DNA of 64,000 bases. It comes from Chrysomallon squamiferum (Eukaryota > Mollusca > Gastropoda > Neomphalida > Peltospiridae). The DNA lies in the NCBI GenBank assembly GCA_012295275.1, contig CM022665.1, positions 2,961,167-3,025,166 on the forward strand, in the 5' to 3' direction. The position numbers and the translations under genes were made by a program. Within the stretch, counting starts at the first letter, position 1; each line of letters begins with the position of its first letter. The notes beneath the pieces are model-generated. The model searched no databases. It was not told where the DNA came from and saw nothing but the letters and a program-made list of their open reading frames with translations. This document shows positions 12,601 to 54,444 of the stretch, piece after piece.

Positions 12601-13425
12601 ATTAATTGCTTATATGTCAGGATCTTTGAATGCAGCTTTAAACATTGCAGAATTAAATGATTTTGTTGTTTAGACTTTATGTTCAGCATTTATCTAATCA
12701 TACTATATACTTGTTATAGTTAATATGAATAAAGTTTGCATATGAAACAAATTAACATAGCATTTGATACACAATGGTAATCCAAATATTAAAAGAAAAT
12801 TAGATTTTATTTCTATTTTATTTTTTAAAATTCACCAATTTGTCAATTATAAGTTAAATCTGTGAATTCCTTCTTTGATGAAATTTGATAAATGTGAAAT
12901 AAACTTAAATAGAGTATTCTTTTGATTGAAAGTTATTGACAGAATTGATATAATATTTTTCTTTTTAAATGTTCATATTTTAAAGTAAAACACTAGAGTA
13001 ATAATTGTGTTTTTGTAACTTTTTTCATCAAAACCCACAAAGCTATTCTTCACACAATAAACAACATTATACAGGAAAGAAATTACTTTATAAAATCGAT
13101 AAAATAGTGATTTTGGGTGGAAATAAAAATTACTATATTTTATTATCTTGTATATAAAAACAAATGTTTTTTAATTTTTCATATTTTCAGAAACTTACAT
13201 CAGTTTCCTTAGAAGAACCATCTACATCGAAAACAAGAACCAGTCAGAAAAAAAATACAGCCGCACCATTTTTAGCCCAGCAGAGTCTGACTGACCTGAA
13301 ATCTGCTGTAAGACAGATTTAATATTTTTTAACTGTAAAAAATAAAAGTTTCTGTTTAATACTCTCATTCTGATAGTTATAACATTGCTAAAATATGTTT
13401 TCTTCACATTCACAAAAGCACATTG

Positions 13426-13465
<40 letters not shown>

Positions 13466-15350
13466 TCTTTATAGTGTTCAGTATTCACTTTTAGCGTGGA
13501 ATGCTTTATTCACACTTTAAAGATTGCATGTATTATAATATCCTTTGAGTTTGATATCTTACATAACTGAAATAGCTAGACATTTGTTTGTTTGTTGGGA
13601 TTTTTTTTTTTTTTTTTAATTTATTTAAAATAAGATTTACCCATTACCAGACATAAACTGACTTTTTTGCTTTTAATACAGAAAACAATTTCTTTGAATT
13701 TACAGCCTTCACTGGTTTCTGATAATATAGCCACTTCAAAATCAGAGGCATCTATTACAGTGAAAAGTAAATCTTCAACAGCTTCAGTTAAATCACCATC
13801 AGTGAACAACACAAAAAAGCCAGTGGACACCCTGGCCCAGGGAGACCCTGGGAGTAAGTCTGTGGCAGGTGTGGTAAAGGGAGGCATCAGCAGTGCAGAG
13901 GCAGCTGCCAGCTGGTTGCAGTCAGCTCAGACAGAAGTGCAATCATCAGTAGCCCATTCTGAGGCAGTTAGAGCAATGGCTGTGAGATTTGTTTTTAATT
14001 TTATTTGTCAGTGTCCTTTCTGAACTGATTTTAGATGCTTACGCTTTTTGATATACTACTAAGTGTTGCGCCTTCGTGTACAACTTATTTACTGTGCGAC
14101 CTGGCTGAACTGGATAGAGTTTCTACCATGACCAGTTTTCATTTGGTTAGCCATTTTGTTCAGAAAACACAGAAAACAGAAATGACCAATACATTCCAGT
14201 ATGTCTAAAAACCAGAATACAGACAGTTGTATTGATAAAAGTTACATTTCTTTAACCGTTAGACTACGTTATATGTTTATCACCCACCACTTTGTCATAA
14301 ACACCACAACTTTTGCCACTAACTTTACAACATTTAATACATCATATTGCATATTTCGTTTTGTCACAATCTTCATAAAGTCAGAAACAATTTAAATCCT
14401 CATTCCATATTTAGTTGCTAAATACTGTAATCATTTGGGCATCAAATGTAAATATTTAATTAAACATGGGATGATAATTCAAATTTGGTTCATAAATTAA
14501 TTTTATTTAATTATTTTTATTTGTTTATTTTATTTTATTTTATTTTATTTTATTTTATTTTATTTTATTTATATTTTTTTTAAAGCTAAATTGTTTCAGT
14601 CATTGGGTATATTGGGTAAATGAAAGTTACCACATTATAATGCAAGAGTAACTAACATATACTCCACCATTTATAGAATAAACTGATAACAGTCAAGCAG
14701 TATATTCTTAATTAATCAAATATATTAATATTTGTATGTAGAAGATCCATCCAGTTTCTGGAATACTCAGGTTTTAGTTTATTCAGTGTTTAAATGCATT
14801 CTATACATAGGCAAAAATCTGGGTCCCAAGAAGTTTTTCACATTTTGACAGTCTCAGGTATAATTGTGATCCAGTTTTGACAGTTTCCACTATACAGTTT
14901 TATGACTGATTTTTGTAAGGTTAGTTATTAATTAACTTATTGGTCGTACGGTCAGAAATATTTTTGGAATTTCTAATGAGTCATATTAACATGTTAAGTA
15001 GAAATTGAAGTACATGTTTGCAATGGGATAGTTTTGAAGTGAAGTTTATAACTGTCTTTTAGGCAGCCATGCAGAATCTCACTCCAGAAGAACGGAAAAA
15101 GCGAGAGCACTTTTTGAAGCAGCAGCGAGACAAACTGATGGAAATGAAAAAGAAAGAAAGAGAAAAGATTTTGCAGTCTGCTGAAAAGCAGCATCCAGAG
15201 CGACCTTTGTCTGCAAAGGCTGCACGTGCAGTTATGAACCAGGACAATAGACTGACTAAAACTGCAAACCCAGAGGACGAAAAGAAACTTGCAATGAGGC
15301 GGGCAATAGCCAGTCGAATTAAAACTGAGCTGATGGGTAAGAAAGAATAA
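9681..15350 (+). CDS. CFAP36: Cilia- and flagella-associated protein 36
   Basis: Eight coding exons join in frame to 443 aa (human about 342): 9681–9786, 10195–10259, 10585–10695, 11783–11982, 12381–12525, 13191–13307, 13682–13981 and 15063–15350 (TAA). The N-terminal third (exons 1–5, residues ~1–160) is the BART-like helical domain, with the family signature VQKNIELQ and the flanking FEQVLAADDPDIF. Proteins with this fold bind the ciliary GTPase ARL3. Exons 6–7 encode a variable Ser/Ala-rich linker that accounts for the extra length. Exon 8 (residues ~348–443) is the conserved charged helix, with LTPEERKKREHFLKQQRD and a basic tail ending KKE. The start follows TTCAAG and opens the conserved first helix. 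Exon 7 has a second acceptor 24 bp downstream. AATAAA sites follow at 15528 and 15617. Its neighbour EML6 is on the same strand. Confidence 0.93.
10785..11542 (+). mobile_element. Decayed Tigger/pogo-like DNA transposon in CFAP36 intron 3
   Basis: The 758-bp insert starts CAGTGGTACCTCAACTTATG and ends GAGTTACGAA... GTAACTCAAGGTACCACTA, so the ends are inverted copies with the CAGTGGTACC motif typical of Tigger-class elements. TA dinucleotides (10783–10784 and 11543–11544) flank it as the target duplication. Inside, a frame from 11025 resembles the N-terminal helix-turn-helix of a Tigger transposase: MDRKKLSS, then an in-frame TGA at about 11121, then MARQYKHSTFTICTILKQKE and KIISKL. The frame stops about 11288. 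The DDE catalytic part is missing, so the copy is internally deleted and dead. Confidence 0.85.
13428..13464. repeat. (TTA)n microsatellite in CFAP36 intron 6
   Basis: A pure TTA array of about 12 units, intronic. Confidence 0.9.
14525..14570. repeat. (TTTTA)n microsatellite in CFAP36 intron 7
   Basis: A near-perfect pentanucleotide array of about nine units, intronic. Confidence 0.9.
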
Positions 15351-15527
15351 GATAAGATGGGAAATTGTCCTAATTTTGTTTCTGCATGAGGGTTGACCAC
15401 ACCCTTCTAAAATATCCAGCTAAAATTGTTATTTTTATTGTAATTTGTGTTTTGTGCATGGATGTATGCACATTCACCATGTTTGTGAAGGTGGCTTTTG
15501 ACTTATGCCTTTCAGTTAACTTCTTAT

Positions 15528-15533
15528 AATAAA
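15528..15533 (+). promoter_or_regulatory. Candidate CFAP36 polyadenylation signal
   Basis: An AATAAA hexamer lies 178 bp after the CFAP36 stop codon. A second AATAAA lies at 15617–15622. AATAAA is common by chance in DNA this AT-rich, so the choice is uncertain. Confidence 0.4.
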
Positions 15534-18500
15534 TAGAAATGTATTTCAGTAAAACAGATAATTGAGATGGTTGTTCTGTTTGTTTAATATTGCATTATGT
15601 ATTTATTATAATAACAAATAAATGTTCATTAGGCTATTTCCGTGTTAAATATTTTTTCATATAGTACAGTTTTACCATAGTCTATTAAGATTTTTACCAT
15701 TTATATTTGATATTCTTTGTTCTTGTTTATCTACAATCAAATTTTAAAAAACCATAAATGGTCAGTTGATTTGAACTGTTTATAAGCCTATTTTAAACAA
15801 CAAAACCAGACAAAACAACATTTCTGTGTTTGTATCAAACATAAAGAAATATTAGTAACAAATACATTGTTATAATCAGATTGTAATACTTGAATTGTTT
15901 GTGAAAAACAACAATGTTGCATATCCTCAGATGCATGCAGTTGTTGCTTGTAATACAGAAAAACAATAACACGGCAAATGACTAAAACTTTTACTGTTGT
16001 TTCAAACATGACAGTGGGTCACTCTTCTGTGGCTCATGACCACATCAACACAAAAAAAATCACTATATATTCTGCCATATGTTAATTAGTGATTTTGTAT
16101 TTTGATATAGTATGCATTCTTACTTAATTTAACTATCGTCCCTTGGGCAAGAAGCCCGAAAATATCTACCTCCTTCCAAATAAAGTTTTGCATTTCTTGG
16201 TTTAAAGAATCAAATTTTATTAAAATATATTTGTATACTTATAAAGAATGCCAATGTTGTTTGTTTTACAGTATTCTTTATTTTATTGCCCTATTCTAAA
16301 ATGCTGTATTTTTCTTTCTGTTCCATAGATGTTTAAGATATGTTAATGTTGATATCATTAAGAATAAAAACAGAAGTTGAAAATTATAATGAATGCAGTG
16401 ATAAATCATTTTAAGTTTTTGCCATCCATTTCTGCATCTTCTGTGATAATATTCAGATATTACATATTTTGTCTGGAAATACTTATTAAGAAGTTGGGAA
16501 AAATTAAAATAGTTGTAGTTCTGTGTGAAACTGTTACATAGTGAATGAAATACACCAACAGAACTTTTGCCATTATCCTGTATTAACTATATTGCCAACT
16601 AATAATAATAGCTGAAAGGAACTAATCAGATGTTAGAAAGATTATATTATTAATACATCTTTTTTCTTCTTCTTTTGTCACTTTTTGCTATGTATCTTAT
16701 GTATCAAAATACTGGTGCATTTTTTTCTTTTATAAACATTCAAGATACATTAACAGAGATGTAAATATGAATAAAAATAGAAGTCAAAAATTAAATTATA
16801 CGCAGCTATAATTCATAAAGGATAACAGGTGTTTATTTTATTTTTAAAAGGGAAATGTTTATTTAAAAATTAGTAAAATATATATACCAAATGCTTGGTA
16901 TTTGTGACATCCCAATTATTATTTTGTATTTTTTTTTCTCTTTTTTTTCTTCTCTGAATATAAACACATTATCTGACCAATAATCCATTACAGAGCATAT
17001 TGTTGGTTAACAGTATCCATATTTATGGAAAAAAATACATTTACAGACATTTATTTACTTGCCATTTGTGCTTATGTACGTTTCATGTTTACATGTATGT
17101 TAATTTATTTTGTGCATTTGAAGACTATCTGACATTCCATATCTGTTTACTTAATAAATATTATGTTCCATATATTTTTGTTGGCTATTTTATTTGAGTC
17201 TTTTTGTTATTCTTACTTTCTATTATAGTAAAAGGCCACCAATAAAATGGCAATTGAGTCAATAACCCAAATCATGATTTTTCATGTATAGAATATCTCG
17301 TAAAGAAATCCTCTTTCTGGATGGTCCTTATTGCTGGCATTTTACTGTATTCATGACACAGCTGAGTTTTCACAAAAGTGTTAAAAAATAGTATCATTTA
17401 TTTCGAATTTTTGTAGGTTAAGAATTTATCCAAAATCTGACCCCTTTTTCAACCATAGATATGATGTCACAAATAGAAAGTTACAAAAGACTTTGGAAAC
17501 ATTCTCTGTGTACAGAGCTAGATAAGATATTATCTTTAATAACCTGGAGGATGCTTGTTTTATGCTCATTTTCTGCTTGATGATGCAACCATCTGCAGGT
17601 ACAGCTACTGAACTCCGGGCTGTGCATTTAAAAAATAAATGAAGCTTACAAGGATTTCATGTTCACACTTGGGTCCTGAACTCAGTCTATCACTTTATTC
17701 CAAAATAATAGTTTTCTGGCTCCATGCATTTTGAGTAAGAGATCCTCAACCTGAGTAATAATTTCAAATAATACTGAATAAACACCTCACTGTAAACTAA
17801 AGACTCATTGCTGTATGAAATTATTTATCTTTATTTAATTTCATCAGTAAAATAAGTTCTCAAACAGTTTAGCGTTAGTTCTAGTTTAATATTGAGACTT
17901 GTATTTTATGCTTCATGTAAAGTTTGATTAGAAGAATCATACTATGGCAACTTTGATTTCTTAAAAACATTTCTCAAAAGATAATGGCCATATTCCACTC
18001 AAAGAAAAAACAAAATTCTTAAAATACCCTGAAAACAACAAGAACAAAAACCAACACTTTCTGAATAAATGCTGTTCACCGATGATAGACCTGACATCTT
18101 ACTGAAGGTAAATTGCACTTATTTTCCTGCATATATCCAGTAAGCATAGGATATAGTAGTGATGATGAGATGTCAAAAGGTGTAGCTGGTTAAGATGTGT
18201 TTTGGTTACAATGAACACTTTTATACATACAACAGCATTGCTGCCTTTTTAATGTTTAACAGTTTTTATACAACCTTTTTATACCTGCACTGGCAGTAAA
18301 CCAAAAAAACATCTTAGTAAAATATGAGTAAAAACTTATCTTTTTTGTTATTAAGTGTTAATGTACTGCCAGAATTCTTTTTCTATTCATAAGTCAGTAC
18401 ATATTAACAGTTGTAAAACAGTTTTCATTTCCCACTGTTTTAAGTATATCTGAGCTAATTTGTGGGGGCTTTTTTTGGTCAGACTCCAAACAGGAGAGCA

Positions 18501-19304
18501 AATTATCTCCAGCTCAAGGTGGCTTTGGAATGAGGCCAGAATACTCAAAAGCTTGATATCGGGCCACCATCAAAGACAACACTTTCACTGATTTACTCAA
18601 AGGGCTGGATCAAGTGCAAGACATTTGGCTGCATGCCACAATGTTAGACACCAAATGGTTGATGTTTTTTCCAGTAAGAAGGGTATCATGAAGTTATTTC
18701 CCACAGCATGTGTACTGGTGATGTATAAGGGAGTATCAGTGAGCCCAAAACTGACTGATCTAAACAAGGGTACTTTCAAATATTAATAAGTTTTGAAATT
18801 TTTAAAAACTGCCTGGTGATTATTTTTTAATTTTTAATTTAATTTAATTTAATTTTTATTTTTTATTTTATTTTACTTTATCATTTCATTTCATTAATTT
18901 ATTTTATTTTATTTTATTTTTCATTTATTAATTTCTGTCTGCAATCTCCTTGTAACAGCCTGATATTGTTGGAATTTGGGAGGGTAGAAGTTAAAATAAT
19001 TGATATAGACAGTTCCTATTGTTTTTTAAGTTGAAAATTTAACACTCTTGCTTGGTTACTACTACTGTACTACTCTTAAGTGTTGGCAAAAATAATTAAA
19101 ATTAACTTTATGGTTATATAGACAAACTTCAACAATGTTCTGATAATCTCGACGAAAGAACATTAAATTTACTAGCAAATACATTCCAGCAATAAATGAC
19201 AAATATACTGGCTTAAAGAATGGTGGTAACTAGTATTCCGATTCAATGTTTACAGCGGATGTGACCTTGTGACACCTGTGCGTCGCCATGTTGGCCTTGA
19301 TCAT

Positions 19305-19312
19305 CCAATCAG
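19305..19312 (+). promoter_or_regulatory. CCAAT box upstream of EML6
   Basis: CCAATCAG lies 92–99 bp before the EML6 start codon and matches the canonical NF-Y site including its ATCA flank. The following 80 bp are unusually CG-rich for this window (CCGAGTTACCGCTCGGCGGG), as expected of a 5' leader. No TATA box is evident. Function is inferred from position only. Confidence 0.4.
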
Positions 19313-19391
19313 CAAATATGTATACATTGGTTCTTCCGAGTTACCGCTCGGCGGGCTGAGAAAATGTCCAGTTGAAACACGTTATAGTTGA

Positions 19392-37010
<17,619 letters not shown>

Positions 37011-37168
37011 GGAGGAAAAAAGACAAAGTGACAGCTTCACAGAATTTACTGTTTTCGAAACTTCATTGTAGATTTGATTTCCGTTTCTTTTTAGTTATTG
37101 TGTAGAAATATAATTCATTATGCTTTTCAAAGTATAGACTGTAATAGCATAGTATATTTCATTGTAAT

Positions 37169-37174
37169 AATAAA
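37169..37174 (+). promoter_or_regulatory. Candidate EML6 polyadenylation signal
   Basis: An AATAAA lies 159 bp after the EML6 stop. Others follow at 37287–37292 and near 37652. The first is the simplest choice, but chance matches are frequent in this composition. Confidence 0.35.
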
Positions 37175-40100
37175 TATATACATAATTATATCATAATAAT
37201 ATATAGACATAAATAGTAAAATTTACTTATTTTGTAATTCTTTTGAATTAAACTGCCAGTGTGTGCACACATTGTGTATTTTTTTTAATAAATGTTCATT
37301 ATCAATAGCAACTTTATTTTATGGTGGAACAGCCACATCCAGTGATTCATATCATTAATATATATTGACAATTAACTTATTTCCATCTTGATAGTTATTG
37401 ATTAAACAAAGTTTTATTATGAACTTTGTTTTTTTCATTTAAGTAACATTATCATGTATCATGATATTTAATAATTAATATTTTTGTGTGTGTCTATATA
37501 CATATATATATATATATGTGTAGCAATTTGATACTTACTCTGTTTAAAACCATAATTGTTACAGAGACATATAGAAGGCAAAAGTGTTTGTTGATAGCAG
37601 TATAGTTGTATGTAAATGTGCTGTTTCAGATCATTGCATAGTAACTTTATAATAAATGAAATAAAAAATAAACTTTTTATTTTTTAATTTTTTTTTTGAT
37701 AATCCGTCCTATGACAGTTACCAATCATATTTTTGTCTTTGAATTTTTTATGCAGCAGCATTTATATTCAAACCTTTATGTGCATTTAAAGGAACCACTT
37801 AAAACATATTTTGACCTTTTTTCTTTGTTTGTGAATTCCATCTTTACTTTTCCTGTGATAGAAAAATCAAATTTTTGTTTTGTACCTTATTACACTTTTT
37901 GAAACATTTTATTATTGTTGATCTATTGTTGGTCACAGTAGAAAAATTTAAGTATTTTTCATATGGTTTTAAATCTAGAATTGCATTTATTTATAGAAAT
38001 GTTTCTTAATATTATGTTTGTCAGAAATATTTTGATAACATCATTTTACATTCTGAAATGTATTTATTCATAGAAAAGAAATTATTTTATTATTTTGTTT
38101 ATCACTTTAGATAAATTAAAAACAGTTCCCTCTTTTTGGTGGGGAGATTCTACCATTAAAAATTAATATTAACCACTCTTTATTCTATAGAAATTATTTA
38201 ATGTTACTGAAATTAATCAGGTATTTAATTTAGCTTAATGTACAATAGATCTCATTTATGTTATATATTTTCATTTTTGAAGGTGTTGTAAACCAGTGTT
38301 TCTAATATTTTTTCAATAAAAACACAAATCAGGCTAAGTATAAGCGAGTAACTACTGCATTGTTCTTATAAAATTCTCGTATCAGTTTGTTAAAATTTTT
38401 ATGTATTGTGCCTTCAATGAACTGTGTTGCAGCAGTAATTATTTTTCTATTTTGTAGTAATTTAGTTAATAAAAATATCAAGTCTTTTTCTTGTTTTGTT
38501 TTGAAATGTATTGCACAGAGCTGTTCATAATTTTGAAGGTTTATTTAATTCCAAGTTTCTCTAATGTTGCAGTTAATTAAATGATAATTATTTAGAAATA
38601 TAAACAAGTAAACAGCTAATACACATTCAGATCGGCCATTCTGTTTTTATCTTGTGTTAAAAGTAGCAGTATTAATGGAAATTGTCATTAGTGCTGATGG
38701 TTGAATATTCCTATGTTGCTCTTTGGGTTACTTCGCTGTAATCATTTAAAAAAAAATTTCAGCTAATTATTAAATAATTTAATGATGATTCAGAGTAACA
38801 GCTCTCTGATGTTTGGAGAATATAACAAGATAACATTACCTATCATATATAAAATCACCAATCTTTATCTATAAAACATTTATACATCACCATAATCCTT
38901 TTTATCTTGAAAACATGATATATTTATATATATATATATAATGTATATGTATGTTGTTCAAAGTTACTTCTTTAATGTTTAATCACTGTTTTAGTTATTA
39001 AAAGACAATTTTCAAAATGGTTTTCTTTTTCTTTCTTTTAAATGAACTGTTATTACAGTAGAACTATATATGAATTGACTCTTTTGAGAGCAGTCTGCTG
39101 AGAAATAAAAGATAATTTCATTTAATTTGTGTATTACTTAGGATTGCAGGATGAAAAGAATAACTGGTTGGCCTCACTGCAAATTGGCATTCTTACCTCT
39201 GCAGGATAAAACCAATATCTTAAGACAACCTGTTATTCCCTATTTTGATACCACAAAAAACTAATCTGCCTGCATTCTTTCAAAAACAACCTGAGAAATA
39301 ATCAGATATTCAGATCACAGGCAGATATTTTAATAATCATTAATGTAAAATATATTTGTTTAATGTGTTGTTGGGTTTTTTTTGTGGGGGGGGTATCTGC
39401 TTTTCTTGAAGATGTTTATGAATAATGATCTAGATTCCATTAAATAAAATGTCAAGCAAACAATGCCTTGAATTTTAAACTGTGGTAGTGAGTTGTCATA
39501 GTACATGAATCTCTTTACACAGCTAATGAATCCTTCCAAATACTGCGTATAAAAATATAAACTATAAAATAAGAATAAACAATGCTGTTGCTTTTTAGGT
39601 TTTTGGAGTTGTTGTTTTTTCATTCTTATTTTTTATTTTTATTTTTTTTTAATCATTCATTATTTTTGTTTTAAATAATAATAGATGAAGAAAAATTTAA
39701 AATTATGTATTTATTTTCCACAATTTAAAACCACCTCCTGCATTCCACTCCCAGATAAAACTGATTTGGTACATTTTTTAAATTCTTTTTTGCAGGCTTG
39801 TTTTTTCCAACATAGAACGGTTTCATATATATATATATTAAATATCTGCCTATCATCACAATACTTTTCTACAATATTTTGAAATTCTTTTATAAAATTT
39901 GTTGGTAGTTTCTTGACCTGCATTCACAGATTTACCTTGAGTTGTGACATCATACAAGCCACTATGTTGTTCAAACCTAACATTTCATTGTCTTCTTTCA
40001 TATTTGAAAATGTTCTTTTTTTTAAATTTTATTATTCTTAATCAGACTGTTGAGCAAAATTCATCACTCCATGCTAAATAAAATCAAATAGTATTTTGTA

Positions 40101-40620
40101 AGCTGTGTTAATGGGAATCATGCAAAATGATGAGTTGTTGTAAATAAATAATCCTAAGTTATGTTGAAAATTGGAAATGAGCATTTATGAACAGTTTTTA
40201 GCATTCTAGTAAAATGTATGAGCTATAAGAATAATTTTCAGATAAAAACCAAGTAGTTTGATTGTAAAGCATGACCTACAATGCCCATTAAATTTTCAGA
40301 TATTCTTTGCTTATTCCATTTTTATGTAACATATTTGGTATAAATCAAATGGTGTTCTGAGTTAATTTAAATTACCGAAAAAAGAAAGAAATTGCAACAT
40401 TTATTTTTTCAAATATGGAAATAAATATTTAAAAAATCTACACATAAAGCAATCAAATATATTTTATTTCCTTAAGGAAACCATACACAGAAAAAAAAAA
40501 ATTCAAAATTCAAAAAAGTACATACCACAAACAATCATAAAATTTGTAACATCATCACAGACTTATTTAAGCTTTTGACAGTTTTATATTATTTTTTCAC
40601 TGCACTGAAATATATTTTAA

Positions 40621-40626
40621 TTTATT
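40621..40626 (-). promoter_or_regulatory. Candidate polyadenylation signal of the RIIa-domain gene
   Basis: TTTATT on the plus strand reads AATAAA on the minus strand, about 160 nt after the stop codon. Assignment is by position only. Confidence 0.35.
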
Positions 40627-40784
40627 GATAAATTAGTCACATCATACATAAATTCAAACACCATATTCAAAATGTCAAAACATATATTGATAATATATCA
40701 ACATAAAAGTTTAGAAAATATATATTATTTTCATCACAGCCATCATTTAACATTATCTTCCTGAGTAAAATTACACGCCAGAAT

Positions 40785-41431
40785 CTACCATGAAATCTCT
40801 TGAGGCACATCCACACTATTTGACTGGTTTGTATCACCACTGTTCAGATTTTTCTTCATTTCTTTGATCTCTGCAATCATGTAATCAATTGGATCAGAAG
40901 GCCTGTTGTAGACTATATTTGTGGTCAGTTGCTAAAAGTGAGAAAATATTGATGTAAGAAATTTAGGGTTAAAGTTATCAATTTGTTGTTTTAAAAAAGA
41001 GTCTACAATGAATCTGGCATAAACATTTAAATTTTGTGATTTGTAAGCTGTACTTGTAAATCTCGTTTGTAAATTTTCATATATATATATATATCATTTA
41101 TTATTTTTGTTTAATGATGCTAATCTCAACCAATTAAATAATTTACTTTACAAACCTGAAACAACTGTAGAATACTATGCTGTTCTAAATATGTTATAGC
41201 TTTGTTACAAGGATCTGGTGATGGTTCGATATATTCAAAGTAATCATTAATATCTTCTTTTGAAGATTGCACAGAATCTTGGACATTTTCTTGGTTTTCT
41301 TGGTTTTCTTGTTGACCACTTCCCTGAGATGAAGCAGACTGTACTACAAACTGATTCGGTTCAGTGTTATTTTCGCCTACAGACATGTCAGTATTAACAG
41401 AAGAAGCTTGTTCTATGTCTCCATCCGACAT
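40785..41431 (-). CDS. Small RIIa/DPY-30-like domain protein, TEX55-like
   Basis: Two coding exons on the minus strand, 41431–41156 and 40931–40785 (TAG), give 140 aa. Residues 1–75 are acidic and low-complexity, with a Gln-Glu-Asn triplet repeated three times (residues 41–49). Residues ~79–119 form the only conserved part: YLEQHSILQLFQ, with the intron directly after it, then IVYNRPSDPIDYMIAEIKEM. This is the dimerisation/docking helix pair of RIIa-type proteins, with the Arg-Pro-x-Asp-Pro turn. The arrangement, with an acidic tail and a C-terminal RIIa domain, resembles testis-expressed protein 55 and related sperm proteins. RIIa domains dimerise and dock on A-kinase anchoring or radial-spoke partners. 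The TEX55 assignment is an inference. Other small ciliary or sperm RIIa proteins are possible. Confidence 0.8.
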
Positions 41432-42214
41432 ATTTGTTTACATGCTGTCAAGCAGGAACAGAAATCCAGCCGCAGTTTAGTACAATGTGTTTAAATGGAA
41501 ATAATTGATAAAATATATGATTATTTTACAAAAAATATTTAATCGATAGATTGTATATTTATATAGCATTATTTAGCGCTAATATTGCTAATTATTTAAA
41601 CGGATTTTGGACTTAGTGGCAGTTTCGTAAAAAAAAAAAACTTTAATTTTTAGCGGTCTAGACAACGGCTTTTCAACCGGATACGATGAAATATCATATA
41701 ATGGAAACGGCAACCTGACTTTATAATATTATAGATTTATTGCTGTGTTTTGTTATTTGCATGACAGGTCGCCAAAATAAATAAACTAGCAATTTGAAAG
41801 TATAAATAATTTAGTCGTACCACCATAAATACTATATTAAGTTTAACTCGTAATTTCTCCTTTACGAAATACGATAATAGCCATTAATACCATTATTTCA
41901 AAAATGCAAAATAGTTTTAAGCTAATATATGCATATTTTTATAATGTTATTTTGCCGCACGACAAGCCAGCTGTTTTGTTTCAGTTCATGGCATAGTTTC
42001 ACCATACTGTGCAGATTTCTAATTGTGCAGCTTATTTTCGGTTGACATAAGTAACTCTAAACAACCAAAACATTAATAAAGGTAGTAACTGTATCTGTTT
42101 CAGTGTGTGTGTGTGTGTGGAAGTACAGAAGTGAAGAAAAATATTAAACAAAAAAAAATAAGATACAAACAATAAAATTTATTAAATCATAATTATAAGT
42201 TGCAACATATAATG
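41432..42214. other. Intergenic region between the RIIa gene and NVL
   Basis: This is the upstream region of the minus-strand RIIa gene and the short 3' region of NVL. It has a few CG dinucleotides near 41560–41700 but no recognisable core promoter. A GT run lies at 42103–42118. No frame is supported. Confidence 0.6.
42178..42183 (-). promoter_or_regulatory. Candidate NVL polyadenylation signal
   Basis: TTTATT on the plus strand reads AATAAA on the minus strand, only 32 nt after the NVL stop codon. If used, it would give a very short 3' untranslated region. Confidence 0.45.
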
Positions 42215-54296
<12,082 letters not shown>

Positions 54297-54444
54297 TCTG
54301 ATAAGGGGGACAAATGAAGCAAAACAGTACGGTTCTTCTTTTAAGATATATGTAAAAACAACAATATACGGATAACCATTCTGCTGTTACGATCAACTGT
54401 AAACCTACGAAAAAACCGCAAACAGTGATTACCAGTTTATAAAC
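54297..54444. promoter_or_regulatory. Compact bidirectional promoter of NVL and TIMM50
   Basis: Only 148 bp separate the NVL start (minus strand) from the TIMM50 start (plus strand), so both transcripts must start within or very near this interval. It has no TATA box at a sensible position. CG-containing patches (TACGG, CTACGAAAAAACCGC) stand out from the AT background. Promoter function is inferred from the head-to-head layout. Confidence 0.6.

Larger units (their letters stand above)
37011..40784. other. Intergenic region between convergent EML6 and RIIa gene
   Basis: It contains the EML6 3' untranslated region at the left and that of the reverse-strand RIIa-domain gene at the right. Between them is AT-rich DNA with short TA runs (about 37500–37517, 38927–38941 and 39825–39836) and no frame with homology that I recognise. 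I see no RNA gene here. Confidence 0.6.

Noticed and set aside
18470-18780. A less AT-rich patch upstream of EML6 with a 60-codon reverse-strand frame.
   Set aside because: All frames are short, no family is recognisable and there is no link to either neighbour. It is perhaps a repeat fragment.
41701-41715. A possible ciliary RFX X-box (ATGGAAACGGCAACC) about 270 bp upstream of the RIIa gene.
   Set aside because: Only one half-site (GTTGCC on the minus strand) matches. The second half lacks the inverted RGYAAC.
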